Below are positions 44,201-56,149 of a stretch of 64,000 bases of DNA, piece by piece. The notes beneath the pieces are model-generated. The model saw nothing but the letters and a program-made list of their open reading frames with translations. It was not told where the DNA came from and searched no databases. The number at the start of each line of letters is the position of its first letter. Positions within the stretch are counted from its first letter, which is position 1. Location of the stretch: contig NC_023750.2 of assembly GCF_000499845.2 (NCBI RefSeq), positions 35,096,554 through 35,160,553 on the forward strand. Reading direction: 5' to 3'. This stretch comes from Phaseolus vulgaris. Taxonomy: Eukaryota; Streptophyta; Magnoliopsida; Fabales; Fabaceae. Position numbers and translations under genes: made by a program.

Positions 44201-44791
44201 TGTCTTATTATGCAGATGGACACAGTGAAGCAGAATTCGGCATGTCTTGGTGTGCAGGCTTTGGAGGCTCATTCTATGATTCTTATTTTAAGGTAACACT
44301 GTTTACTGATATATGGTATAAATGATTCATAATTATCTTACACCACATTTTCTCTCATTGTGGATTTCTTTCTGTTTTTCTCAGTCCAACCAAATTGCGT
44401 TTTGTCAATTAACATCTATCAAAAAGTTAGTTATCTGGTTCTTTTGTGAACTTTCCCTTAGTAAAGAGAATATGTTTTTAGCTTTTCAATCAAACTAGTT
44501 TCTATCTCGATATAATTGCCATGTTTCAAATGAACACGATCTTGGTATTGGGTTGGCATGTGAAATGTTGGTTGCATAACAATATTTTTCTACTCTGTCA
44601 AAAAGCAACATTTTTCTGATAACATTTTTAAATGATATCTTCAGGTGATGCCTAAACAACCAGGCTTTGAGGAGAGGAGAGACCTTTATATGCTGTATCA
44701 CTATTTAAATCATTATAATCTCTTTGGTTCTGGATATCGATCATCTGCCATGTCTATAATTGATGATTATCTTGCATTTTTAAGTGCTTAG
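41264..44791 (+). CDS. FN3K: fructosamine/ribulosamine-3-kinase, plastid type, nine exons
   Basis: The enzyme phosphorylates ketosamines on glycated proteins, leading to deglycation; plant forms are predicted plastidic. Exons: 41264-41351, 41707-41866, 42069-42159, 42260-42334, 42405-42493, 42598-42716, 43587-43727, 44216-44292, 44645-44791. All introns are GT-AG, phases agree, and the total is 987 bp or 328 residues, close to the roughly 326 of the Arabidopsis protein. Residues 1-30 are Ser/Thr/Pro-rich without acidic residues, like a transit peptide. [11 protein letters not shown] (60-70) is the P-loop; its Cys63 matches the cysteine reported as a redox switch in this family. Lys80, HGDLWSGN (230-237) and the ILDPA aspartate (250) complete the kinase-like active site. 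The C-terminus has [23 protein letters not shown]. An in-frame ATG at 41273 is an alternative start. Confidence 0.95.
42717..43586 (+). other. long sixth intron of the kinase gene
   Basis: 870 bp, much longer than the neighbouring introns (70-490 bp). A segment near 42935-42990 reads GGAATTGAATTCC followed by AACCACTACACCAAC, resembling the B-box side of a tRNA-derived repeat. No ORF matters here. Confidence 0.4.
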
Positions 44792-46397
44792 GATTAATTG
44801 GTGCCTAAATAAGTGTTTTAATTAATGATTTAAATCATTATTATCTTGCACTTTTAATGTACAACCTCAAGGTTATGTTTGAATGAGGTTGAAGATTTGT
44901 CTACATTACATTTCCTCCAACCACCTCATTCAATGAAATGGAGACATTCATGTATTGTATATTCCATGTCTTTCTTTTATGTCTCTCGGTCCTTGATTCT
45001 GTAGTATCTTGTTATTAAATAATCAAAGTTTTATTGCCACACACCTTCTACTCAATCCAAAAATATTATATATATTTTCTAATATGAAAATATAGTTCTG
45101 GAAAGGATATTTTGGATTAATCAGTAGACTTTCATTACCTAAGACAATATTTATAAGCTTTCAGAAACAACAAATTCGTATTTCGGATATTCAACATATT
45201 TTGAAAGGATGAGATTTTTTTTATTTAAATAATGAACAATAATATTTTAGTAAATGCTAGTAAATAACATCACAATGTCATGCTATAAAGAAAATGTATA
45301 AAAACAAAATGAACAAAACCTATGTAATGGTGAGTCTAAATGTTTACTAGGCCTTTGAATTCTAGTGGTGTTACATCATTTAACTAACAAATTTCTTGAA
45401 ACATTCTTCATTAATTTCAGAAAGGATTATTTTATTAAAAATATATTCCATAATTAATGAGAGATGATCTTATAAACTTCTTAGATGCATATAAAGTTGA
45501 ACCCCAATTCTAGATTTGTCATAAAAGCTAGGACCATTTTCACCGTCACATATGATTGTTGTACGTATTAAAAAAAAGTCTAAATTGCTTATAAATTAAA
45601 TGTTTGGATTGTAAAATTGAAAAATATGTTTTAAATAATACACTTTAAAATATATTTTCGAATTCAGAAATAAATTCTACATTACACGATTACGAAGTCT
45701 AGAGTAATCTTTGAATTGTATAATATAAAATATATTTTATAATTCTGAATTACAGATAAATTTTTGAATTATAGAGAACCTCTACAATTATGAAGGAGCA
45801 AAAAGAAAGTATGGGATTACTAAAAGAAACTGTTCTATTTATAAATTTATTTCACGAGCATAAGAAACAATTAACTGATCTGGTACTTCAATTTAATTCT
45901 TCAAAGTTTAATAAGGATTATCTACCTTGTGAAATAGATTTAAAATTCTTAGTTAAAAACTGTTATACTAATTTATTAAATTGTAAAATTACAAGTGTTA
46001 GATGAAATAAACATAAAAATAATATCTACAAGTAATAAAAGACAGAATGGAATGATAAAATCCTTTCAAGGTAAAACAAAAGCAAAATGTATATTTAATA
46101 AACCCTAAACCCACACTTAGAAAAAAAAATACAGGTATGAAACCCAAGTCCTCATTTGAAATAGCATTTCAGAAAATGCTTCAAGAAAATAAAAACAAGT
46201 TTGTCATTAAAGATAATTAATATGGTCAATCAAACATTTCAGTTAGTGAAGCCTACAAATTCTCAAACATACTAAAATGAAAATGAGTATGACTTCTGAT
46301 AAGACAATTCTATATCCAAAAGTACAAAAAAGACCTACAAATCATCATATAAACTCTATTTTCTTAAGTCCTCCACAGCTTCAAGCAACAGCATTAC
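44792..46397. other. intergenic region between two convergent genes
   Basis: AT-rich, holding the 3' untranslated regions of the kinase (plus) and the response regulator (minus). A 71-codon plus ORF at 45790-46005 has no recognisable domain and AT-driven composition, and I do not call it a gene. Confidence 0.5.
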
Positions 46398-48611
46398 TCA
46401 GCAATTCTCTACACAAGTCAACAAAAAAAAAAGGATAAGAAAGGAGAATAGCCTAAATGATAATAGGAACCAAAGAAAATGTAACATCATGAAGATACAT
46501 GCATATTCGTACCAGGGATTATACATTGATAAGCAGATATTTAAATCCTCATCACTAAACTTCTGAGTTCCATTAGGAGGGTAAAAAATTTCATCTGTTT
46601 TGGCCCCAGAAATGCCATGTTCTTTTCCATCTGATGGTAAAAGAGGAATGGGAAGTGGTGGTGGAAATTGTTGGCACATGTCCTTGGATAACAGTGTTGA
46701 AAAATCCATTTCACTTTGTACTGAAAGATCATCCACACAATAGATACATGTGTCCTCACTGAAAACTTTTCCATCCATAGCATTTTCAGTCCCTTGGACC
46801 CCACTAACATTGTTCATAAATTCACCAGAGCCAGATGTGTAGCGTGCAGCACCATATGGTTCCCGCTGCTGTAGATAGAATCGATTTTGACCGAAAGTTG
46901 ATGTCTGATCACTTGAATTTAGAAAATCAAGTAAAGGGTTATGTAGAGAATGCCGATGCATGCAATCACAGATATGAATATGACGGTTGTGCAATTGACG
47001 CCTTTTCCTGCTATCATTGTAATTCTGAAACAGATGCTGCAATCCCATATTCAAATCAGATGAATGTACATTGTTGTACTGTTGAATTGGATTAGCTTGT
47101 TCCAAATATTGCTGAAATAGATAAATATACATATAGGTTATGATTCAAATACAACATCATAATGCTTAAACAAGTGGAGACTAACTTGCAGTGTGGTGAA
47201 ATAATTACTAGGGCTGCGTCAGCTAAATCATATAGGAATCTAAAAATATAAGTTGCAAATCTAGAAATAGAGTATGAAAATTTAGAGAGAGAAAGAGAGT
47301 ATGCTTCTGTCATTGAATATTGAATGGTGAAAAAGGAAAGGAGAAAATGCTGTCATCCAAAAGTCTCCCCTTCAAAAATTTGTACAAGAGAGAAAAATGC
47401 GAAGAAACATGAAGGCTTTTTCCCTATTATATTTCCTTACTATTGCAGATAATCTTGCCACTATAATCCCTGAGAAGATCTATGAATACTTTGTAACTAA
47501 CTGCATAACCTCCTCACTTTCCTGAACACAATCAATTTTGAAACAAAACTCCAAACTATAGTATTTAGCAGCTTCATAAAACTAGGAAATGAAATAAAAC
47601 TGAAGCCACATTGCCCACTTTTAATAAACACAACTAACTTCAAGTATTTTGAAATACCTTGATGCAGCAGTAAAGTTGCTGTCATATGACTTGGTGATCA
47701 TGGATTCAATAACAAAAACAAACTCTTCACTCACAGGCCATGGTATAAGGCTGCATACGTAAAAGGGAATTTCTAGAAAAGAGTTAAATAAGGACACATG
47801 CACCCTTGAAAAGAACAAACCTGGAAATGGCTTTCAATGTTCTGTATTGCAAGTCCTGGTACATTCCTAAGCTGGTTTCTTTGATTTGGTGGAGCTTTTC
47901 ACAAGACAGCAAGTGTTACTCTTATAGCGGGCAGCTACAGCAGAAATGGCAAATAAATAAATAAAATCAAGTCCAAACTTACCACTGGTTCCAGCCAATT
48001 CACCTCCGAAGAAATTCATATGTGAATCATGAGTCCGGCTAAGCCTCTTCCTACCCAGCATTAATGATTCACTTTGTTTTCCACCTATTTTATGTTTATG
48101 TTCTTCAATTATTACACTCCGGGGAGTCTGTCCTCCTGTGTTCATGAATGACTGACATTCTCTATTGTTGTTTGCAATAATTTCCTGTGACTGAATCCCC
48201 CCAAAGCCCTCTACACCCCCAGTTACAATTCTTCCATCTTCTATCTGCCACAAGACATACTTCCAGAGACTGCTTAGATCAGAAATCTTAAGTGGCTTTT
48301 GAAAATACAGTTTAGATCCTAACAGCTCCGTGGGAGTGTTATTATTAGCAGTCATAACTACAGAAATAATGAACAGACAGTGTCAGTTAAAGATTGAAAT
48401 CATGAATGACATTTGTGGTTACAAGTAAAACAAGCCAAAGACAATTTGAGAACTTAACGGAAATATGGCATGGTTGATAATTCTCTTATTTTCTGAGTCA
48501 GCAAACCTATTTCCATGTCAGGTAAGTGAACCTCAATAAGTGCAAGGTTAAGCTCATTCCTCTTCTCCTCAACAATGAATAATGCCTCAGAAGCAAGTGA
48601 AGCGGTCACAA
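46398..48611 (-). CDS. type-B-like response regulator, exons 2 onward (pseudo-receiver, damaged DNA-binding exon)
   Basis: Two-component response regulators of type B combine a receiver with a Myb-like GARP DNA-binding domain in the nucleus. Exon 2 (48611-48459) and exon 3 (48357-47983) have canonical splice sites and matching phases. They give ALFIVEEKRNELNLALIEVH, LPDMEIG, LMTANNN and KLYFQKPLKISDLSSLWKYV, the rest of a receiver. The usual phospho-Asp (S-D-V) is Glu (I-E-V); the Thr and Lys positions remain. Exon 4 (47934-47821) contains KAPPNQ and NVPGLAIQNIESHFQ, clearly the GARP NVPGLTRENVASHLQ block, but that frame has a TGA just before KAPP, and the frame expected from exon 3 meets a TAG. 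The last open piece (47111-46398) resembles a type-B C-terminal region with SDEDLNICL; its hydrophobic end after about 46513 may be intron. Confidence 0.7.
47821..47934 (-). pseudogene. degenerate GARP/Myb exon of the response regulator
   Basis: Minus-strand block KAPPNQRNQLRNVPGL, then AIQNIESHFQ, followed by a GT donor, which aligns with the recognition helix of type-B regulators (NVPGL...SHLQ). The N-terminal half with the conserved tryptophan (VWTPELH) is not recognisable, and the frame carries a stop. Either the exon is decaying or the splicing differs from my model. Confidence 0.5.
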
Positions 48612-49958
48612 CTAGTAGTACAAGAAAGTTGGAAAAGTTTAAATATAAATCAATCCAAAACAATAATTATATAACGTGAAGTGCATTAACTATGAGGAAA
48701 TAACACCTTCATAGTTTTTGCACCAACTAATAAAATTAAAAACAACTTTGCTATACAACAATATGTAATCAAATCATACGATAATCTCCCAAGAGAAAGA
48801 TCCATGTACGCACAATGTATATTATCCGACAAACCAAAAGTGCAACTCGACTCTAATTCTTGCAAAACAGATGTTGGCTATGACATAGTTGTTGCTGTAT
48901 TAAGTAGTGGAAACAAGCTCTGCCATTCACCAGAAAGTCAAACACTCTTTCTCCTTTGCACAAGATACCACGTCAAGATCACTTGTTATTTCAAGAAAAG
49001 CACAAATATTGTTGATCCCAACTGTCCCCTTTTCAGGTGGTATAAAATGGAGTCTCATAAGATCAAGAATAGAAGAGAACAAAACATTTGTTTGTGTTAG
49101 ATATTATTATATATAATTAGATATTATTTGATATTAAGATATTAATCAGCTTTTGATCAATGAACCCTTTTCAGGTTTAAGGAGAATTGGATTTGACTCA
49201 AGTTAAGTGTACTAGTATAAAAGAAGTTGAATTTTGTGCTTGGTTTTTCTTATTGTTTTTTAGAACCCCTGGATGCAGTCCTTAGCACTTTCTGAACTTA
49301 TATTTGTTCTGAAAAAGCTGTTAAGTTTTATCTCTATACTAACACATTATTCAGAACCCCTTCTAGTGTTTTCTTTGCATTTCAGTGGGACTTCCAAAAC
49401 CTTAATTTTGTATTTACAATTGCAAAATCTTAAAACCTTATTTACAAATGCAGTTGCAAACCACAATTTAAAATCTTGACTAGCCCAATTGAAACAATCT
49501 ATTAATATAGTCTACCTTTGTATTAAACAATAAAGAGTAAATTATACTCGCAACACTTTTGTTTTGTTAATATTCAGTCTGACACTCCTTTTTCTGAACC
49601 TTCAAAACACTCCTTCCTTAATTGATTGATTTTTGTTAGAGTTCACCCCTAGAGTTGAAACGGCATTTGTTCTGTAAAGAGAAAAAGAAACATGATTGCC
49701 ATGTGTTGTGTTACATTTCTTTTTTTCTTTCAAAATTGCCTCCATCCCTTCTTTAATCAGTTTCCAAAAACCCAGAATATCAAATATCATAAAAATGGAG
49801 ACTAGTGAGAGTTTTCCACATTTGCATCTCCCACCTTCCATGATCATTTCATCTTCCCACAAAAAAACCCTTTGAACTCCCAAGCTCCAAGCTCATAAAT
49901 TTCAAACCCTACTAAACCCATTTCAGTACCGGAAACCAAAATTTCAATTTTCCATTTC
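48612..49958 (-). other. low-coordinate part of the 8.1-kb first coding intron
   Basis: No clear gene. From 49097 (TGTTAGATATT) an LTR-like stretch with a TATA-like ATAAAAGAAG near 49216 may be a copia solo LTR, but no second copy or target duplication was seen. The rest is AT-rich. Confidence 0.35.
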
Positions 49959-50262
49959 TGTTAGGACAGAAAATAAGGAAAAGACATGGAAGGTGTATTA
50001 TAGGAGAAATGTAAAAAATAAAGGTTAAGGGAGTGGTTAGTTAGTTGGTTAAGGTTGGTCTTTAAATAAAGACCAACCGGTTTAGGGAAGTGGGATGATT
50101 TTTTTATTATAGTTTTGTTGACAGGAGAAGTCCAGTGTGAAAGGAATAATTGTTTCCTTTGTGAAAGTTCTAATTGTACAGTCTGTAGAAATAAACAAAG
50201 GTTATTCAGTATTTCTATGTGTTCTTGGCGTATCTTTGGTTGCTTGTTTTGGGTTCGTAACA
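49959..50262 (+). mobile_element. 5' LTR of a Ty3/gypsy element in the intron
   Basis: About 304 bp from TGTTAGGACAG to TTCGTAACA, with TG...CA ends, followed by ATTTGGTCCGACTTGCCGG where a primer-binding site is expected. AAATAAAG near 50066 could be its TATA region. The 3' LTR is not present. Confidence 0.6.
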
Positions 50263-50289
50263 ATTTGGTCCGACTTGCCGGATCCAAGA

Positions 50290-51475
50290 GGAAGTCAGAG
50301 GTGAAGGAAGTGAGGATGGAACAGAGGACAGTTGCGTTGGAGAAATTAACCAGCGAACAAGGAAGGTTGACAGCGGAAATGAGGGCAAACATTAACGGGT
50401 TAAAAGAGAGAATTATGGACATAAAGGAAATGCTGCAGAACCTCAAGAAGGGGGACAAATTGTCTGACGGAGGAGAGAGCTCGGTGAACGGGGAAGAAAG
50501 AAGGGAAGACCGGTCCAGGCACGAGAACAAATCGGATGTGGACGAGGAAGGAGAGTTGAAACCGTGGTCCAGGAGGGTGGAATTACCTATTTTTGAGGGA
50601 GTGGACCTGATGGGGTGGCTGGCCAGAGCCGAAATTTTTTTCGAAGTGCAGAATGTCTCAACCCGGGAAGGTTGCAGCTGGCTTTCATCAGCATGGAAGG
50701 CAAAGGCAGTTCTTGGTTCACTTTTTGGAGAAAGAATTCCAAGAACCATTTTTTGGAGGAGTTTTCCATGGCATTGAATCGGAGGTTTGGGGGAAAGGAA
50801 AAGAGATCCGTTTTTGAGAAGCTGGCCAAACTCAAACAGAACGGGAGAGTTGAGGATTACATTCAAGAATTTGAGGGGTTAGTCTCACAAGCGCCAAAGA
50901 CAGGGAAGGAGAAGTTGCTGGGTTATTTTTTTGTTACATTACAACCCAAGATTTGGAACCAGATCAGACCCCATGATCCTAAAGAGGTGATGAGAGCAAT
51001 GGAGATTGCTTTAGATGTTAAGGAGGCCTTCAATGAAGAAAAAGGTGGCAGCAGTGGGTACAGGAATACGGCTTCGTTTGGGCGTTCGAGAATAACAGGC
51101 CGCACAGAATTGTATAGGGGAAACAGTGGGCCGATGTCCTCTAGTGTGGCTAGCAATACAAGAAAGGAGACTTCCTCCTCAAGCAGAGGTTCGGCCAAGG
51201 GAAGGCTCAAGGAACAAGGGGTCCAAGACACTCCCCTACCCGGAGTATGTGAGACGAAGGGAAGAAGGAAGATGCTTCCACTGTGGAGGGGTGTACAGTC
51301 CAGGGCATCCCTGTCCAAGAAGAATTTGAGGGTAATCATTTATGTAGAAGATGAGGGAGGCCCGACGGAGGAAAATCATGGGTTGTTGGGGCAAATTGAG
51401 GAGAATTTAGATGATGAAGAAGAGAGGGAGTATCGACAAATGGATCTGTCCATTTTTTCTGCTGGGGTCTAACAC
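50290..51475 (+). pseudogene. Ty3/gypsy (chromovirus-like) gag
   Basis: The N-terminal coiled-coil part (50313-50460) is followed by WSRRVELPIFEGVDLMGWLA near 50570. After a frameshift near 50655 come LNRRFGGKEKRSVFEKLAKL and GRVEDYIQEFEGLVSQAPK, the Retrotrans_gag core. A Cys/His knuckle CFHCGGVYSPGHPC sits near 51272-51313 in another frame, so a second frameshift lies between. Gag packages element RNA. Plus strand, directly after the LTR. Confidence 0.82.
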
Positions 51476-54083
51476 AACCTCATACCATGAAATTACAAGG
51501 GACAGTGAAAAGTAGAACAACAATGATGTTAATTGATAGTGGGGCTAGTCACAATTTCATCTCTGCAGCGTTGGTTAGTCAGTTGGGATTACATGTGGAA
51601 CCCACACCAACGTATAATGTGAGGCTAGGGAATGGCCATAAAAAGACAGCAAGTGGGTGTTGTCCTGAGGTAGAGGTACATCTGGGAAACTATATGATCA
51701 AGGAGACCTTTTTCCTATTTGAGCTAGGGGGCGGACGTGATACTGGGGGTGGCATGGTTGGCAACTTTGGGGGAAGTGAAAGTAAATTGGAGGATGTTAA
51801 CCATGAATTTTTGCATTGAAGGTAAAAAGGTGCACATCAGAGGAGACCACAAGTTAGCCAGAACGTTGGTGACTCCGAAAGCACTCAAAAAAGAGGAGAT
51901 CGAAGCTGTGTCCCTTGTATGGGGAATAGAAAGCGTTGACCAGTCAAGCCCAAATCAGTCCAGGAGTATCCAGGAGCTCACTGGGTTAACATTGTCACAA
52001 ACAGCGGGTTTGAACAACGTCTTGAAGGAGTATGAGGGGGTTTTTGAAGAACCCAAACAACTACCACCCAACAGAGAGATTGACCATAAAATTCCGATTA
52101 AAGCAGGGGTAGTCCTATCAATGTGAGACCTTATAGATAACCCCATTTGCTGAAGACGGAGATAGAGAAACAGGTTGAGGAAATGATGAAGATCGGGATA
52201 ATCAGACCAAGTAATAGTCCTTACTCTAGTTCGGTGATCCTCGTAAAGAAGAAGGATGGCAGCTGGAGATTTTGTGTGGACTACAGGGCCTTGAATAAGG
52301 CAACCATCCCGGATAAATTTCCTATGGTGATAGAAGAATTGTTAGACAAATTGTATGGGGCACACTATTTTTCCAAGGAGGATCTGAGGGCAGGGTATCA
52401 CCAGATCTGCATGCATGAATCAGATATACAAAAGACCGTTTTTCGTACCCACCATGGTCATTATGAATCACTAGTTATGCCTTTTGGACTAACTAATGCG
52501 CCTGCCATTTTTCAGTGCACCATGAATGGCATTTTACATGCGTATTTGAGGAAGTTTGTTTTGGTTTCTTTGATGATATTGTGATTTACAGCAGAACCTG
52601 AGAGGAACACCTGACACACCTGGAGTCGATTCTAAAGACTCTGCAACACCACCAGTTCTACGCAAATCACAAGAAATGTGAATTTGGCAAGCAAGAGGTG
52701 CAGTATTTGGGACACGTCATTTTGGGACAAGGGGTTCAAATGGATCCTTAGAAAATTTCAGTCATCTTATAGTGGCCAATACCCAAATCTTTGAAAGCTT
52801 TAAGAGGATTTTTGGGCCTTATGGGGTCTATAGGAGATTCATTTATAACTATGGAAGAATGGTCAGGTCCCTGACGCAGTTGCTAAAAAAGGGAAATTGT
52901 GTGGACAGCAGAAAGCACGGAAGCCATGCAACAGTTGAAAACAACAGTCACAACAGCCCTGGTGTTGATGATGTCAAATTTCAGCCAACCTATCTGCATC
53001 AAATGCAATGCGTCTGGAACAGGCATAGGAGCGGTGCTATCTCAGAAAAAACAACCAATTGTTTTTTTCAGTAAAGCTTTGGCCGAAACTTCCCTAACAA
53101 AGTCAATATACGAAAAAAAAATTAATGGCTTTGGTGTTAGCCATTCAGCACTGGAGACCATATATGCTAGGACAGAAATTCACGGTCTACACAGACCAAA
53201 AGAGTCTAAGGTACCTACTTGAACTTAGAATCACCACCCAAAACCAACAGAGTTGGTTAGCAAAGTTGTTGGGGTATGACTTTGACATTGTGTACAAACC
53301 TAGAGCGTCCAATACGGTGGCAGACGCTCTGTCACGAAGATTGGAGGAAGAGGAAGAAGGAGCAGTGGAGATCAATGTCTTGTCCAAACCTTATTGGAGG
53401 TACATTGAATTAGTGGAAGAAGAAAATCAGCAGGACCGTATTTTAAAGAAGATCATGGAGGAATTAAGAAGCAATTCTGAGGCACACGGGAATTATACCC
53501 TGAAAAATGGGAGACTTCATTACAAGGGTCGGATGGTGTTATCGGCATCCTCGAGTTGGATTCCCAGGTTATTACACGAATACCATACTACACCAATGGG
53601 TGGACACTCAGGAATTTTTCGCACATACAAAAGAATAGCCTAGTCGCTGCATTCGATGGGCATGAAGAAGACTATCATTAACTATATCCACGCATGTGCG
53701 GTGTGCCAACAAAATAAATATCAAGCTTGTTCGCCACAAGGACTACTTCAACCCTTACCAATTCCTAAAGCAGTTTGGGAGGAGATAAGTATGGATTTTA
53801 TTATCAGACTTCCTAAATCATGCAGGAAGGACACAATTTTGGTGGTAGTGGATCACCTTAGTAAGTATGGTCATTTTATCGCTCTTAAACACCCGTATTC
53901 AGCTAGAACTATCACGGAGGTGTTTGAAGGAGATAGTGAGATTGCATGGCATTCCAACATCTATCGTAAGTGACAGAGATTCAACATTTCTAAGCCTGTT
54001 TTGGAAAGAATTATTTAAGTTGCAAGGGACGACGCTGAAGATGAGCATTGCATATCACCCCGAAATGGACGATCAAACAGAAC
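51476..54083 (+). pseudogene. Ty3/gypsy (chromovirus-like) pol
   Basis: Protease: MMLIDSGASHNFISAALVSQ near 51524. [22 protein letters not shown] near 52150, [20 protein letters not shown] near 52240, [19 protein letters not shown] near 52400, [19 protein letters not shown] near 52480; the usual FxDD box is disrupted by a shift near 52560. RNase H: QKFTVYTDQKSLRYLLELR near 53170 and VADALSRRL near 53319. Integrase: HEYHTTPMGGHSGIFRTY near 53575, CAVCQQNKYQ near 53698, DFIIRLPKS near 53798, then an interrupted core. Everything ends at about 54083, before any chromodomain could be seen. Many stops show decay. Confidence 0.85.
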
Positions 54084-54084
54084 T

Positions 54085-54385
54085 CAAAATAACAAAAAAT
54101 TCAAAAGATAAATATTCTTTAGCATTATCACTTTTAAGTATTTTGATGTCTTGTCCAAATTGATTTTTTATTTCATTCAAGAAAGATTTATAGACAAAAA
54201 TTCGGAAAAATCTTTCATCAATAAACTAAGTACATCTAGAGTATTCATCAATGAAGGTAACAAAATATCAAAATCCAAAAAATGTAATGCAACTTGGACG
54301 CTAAATGTCAAGTGAATGATAGAAAAAACATATTTACATTTTGACTCGTTTCGCTTGGTAAAAGAGGATCCAACATGTTTTCAAG
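54085..54385 (-). pseudogene. copia integrase fragment (minus strand)
   Basis: On the minus strand YFVTFIDEYSRCT (near 54240), FLNEIKNQFGQDIKILKSDN near 54160 and AKEYLSFEF are the copia integrase core, with the second aspartate in KSDN. SSFTKRNESKCKYVFSIIHL precedes it near 54350. It is cut at 54085 by the end of the gypsy element, and its upstream part continues beyond the 728-bp insertion at 54386-55113. Confidence 0.75.
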
Positions 54386-55113
54386 CATGGTAGTTGAATC
54401 GAGATACAAATAGTGTATCGGAGAGCTGATTTTCTGAATCGTGAATCATAAGATTCATAAACATTAACAAATGTAACATGTAATTAAATATACAAGATAA
54501 GTAAACATGCAAAGATGTAATTATCATAGTCATTCATATTTCATCATCTTCCTCTCCAACATCTACATCACTCAAGTCATCTTCATCTTCTATTAAAAGT
54601 TCTTCTTCAATGTCTTCCTCATCTCCTATGGATTTTCATTTTTATTGGTCTTAGTATTTAAATTTCTAGGACCTATATTAGAAAAATAAAAACAAATAAA
54701 TTTAATTAGTTCTAGTTTGTTGAGCTTTCAAGTTCTGAGTTGTAGAAGTTCTAAATAAAAATAATGCCTTCGTCTCGCACCGCGCCTCAGCAATTGCACA
54801 ATTTCACAGAGCTGATGTTCATGTTGTCTGGTGCCGCGCCTCCTACTGTCACGAGTCTGATGGTCGTCGTTGTTGGAGGAGATGAGATGAGGTTCGTGTA
54901 GCAAAGGAGAAAAGGTTCACGTGGTAAAAATTTTAAAATTAGGGTTTTTAAATTCCAATTTATTATTTGATACAAAACAAAACGATTCAACGATTCGCAC
55001 GATACAGTTGCGATACGGGAGCAAAAACGATTATTCCTGCGATTCGTATCATGGGAGGCATGAACTGTATCATTTCGTGCGATTTGTATAGTGAATTGCA
55101 AGATACTTACTAC
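54386..55113. mobile_element. 728-bp unclassified insertion flanked by 12-bp near-identical repeats
   Basis: It separates two parts of a copia integrase region that otherwise belong together, and is flanked by CATGTTTTCAAG (54374-54385) and CATGTTTCCAAG (55114-55125), which look like an ageing target duplication. Inside are many variants of GATTCGTATC/GATACGAATC, an acidic-codon-like TCTTCTTC tract near 54545-54635, and no transposase. Duplication length would suit a Mutator-like element (about 9-11 bp), but I see no long terminal inverted repeats. Confidence 0.5.
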
Positions 55114-55610
55114 CATGTTTCCAAGTTGACACAACTCACTTTAGGACTTGAAGTTTACTAAGGTCAAGAACCATTTGTTTTAATTTTGAGAAATGTGGAT
55201 GACCCAAACAATCATGAAAAAGTTTAAGAGAAGGAGAGGCAAGGCAAGACACAAAGGATCTAGTCCCAAAATAATACAATCATGTACACTCATGCCTTCA
55301 CCAATCAGCCGACTTGTACCATTCTCCTGTATAACAAATTAATTGGCATTAAAGGTTATTGCACAATTTAAAGACATGGCTAATTGACTTAAAGAGATAA
55401 GGTTATAAATAAAACAAAGTTCAAGTTTAAAGAAGGAAGGAGAAAGGGAAACTTGACCAATTCCCTAAGAAGCAACTTTGGATCTATTCGCTAAGACTAT
55501 GAGGTAAGGAAATTTAGGAGAAGACATAGAAGAGAGCAAGGACGTATTATAAAAAATATGATCATAAGCACTTGAGTCAATTATCCATGGATTTGCCATG
55601 CATTGTGAGA
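55114..55610 (-). pseudogene. copia protease and GAG-pre-integrase (minus strand)
   Basis: On the minus strand WIIDSSAYDHIFYNTSLLSS near 55590 is the protease start, with DSS where the active site is DSG. MVQ/GTSRLIGEGMSVHDC near 55310 and HDCLGHPHFSKLKQMVLDLS near 55215 are the GAG-pre-integrase block, followed by QLG just before the 728-bp insertion. Stops such as that near 55475 break it. Confidence 0.7.
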
Positions 55611-56149
55611 TGCAGGTTGTGGAAAACTAGGATATATGGAAGATTACGCTTGGATGCTGGATTTTGACCTCAAGTATTCTTGGCCAAGAAACCAAGGTTC
55701 AAAAGAGACCAAGATAAATAAGTTTTACCATTTAGTTTTTCCAAAGTAATTATTGGATACCAAGAAATCAAGCGGCCAGGTCCAACAAATACGTGTTCCA
55801 TAGCTCGAACAAAAATCCATGACAGAGAAAAGAGGGGAGAAGCCACCTAAGGAGAAGATGCTGATGAAACTGATGATGACACGAGGATGTTTCGGTGAAT
55901 GAAGGGCGGTGCATGGACTGCACACGCGTTACAGAATCGTGTAGAGAAGTGGCGGGTGAGGAGAACTAGCTTCCATGACCAGTTGGGTTGGGCTCACTCA
56001 AAAAGGCACTCCAAATCCAGTGGTCACCGAAGGAAAACAGCAAACAGCAGCAGCGGACGGCAGCCAGAGACGTAGGCAGTGGTGGTAAACACTTTGTCAC
56101 CATACACGACAGGCAGAATGGCATCGACCCGCTTTAATACCAACTTAAA
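55611..56149 (-). mobile_element. copia leader and decayed gag
   Basis: Little translated similarity survives. On the minus strand TTGGTATTAAAGCGGG at about 56140-56125 corresponds to the tRNA-Met primer site (TGGTATCAGAGC) next to the LTR end, fixing the 5' end of this copia element. Confidence 0.5.

Noticed and set aside
45790..46005. 71-codon plus-strand ORF between the two convergent genes
   Set aside because: AT-driven composition, no recognisable domain, and located in probable 3' UTR/intergenic DNA.
48804..49100. 98-codon plus ORF in the regulator intron
   Set aside because: No domain recognised and no splice or promoter support; it may be decayed retroelement sequence.
50587..51339. 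Minus-strand ORFs of 80-300 codons across the gypsy gag
   Set aside because: They are shadows of the plus-strand gag frames and have no domain of their own.
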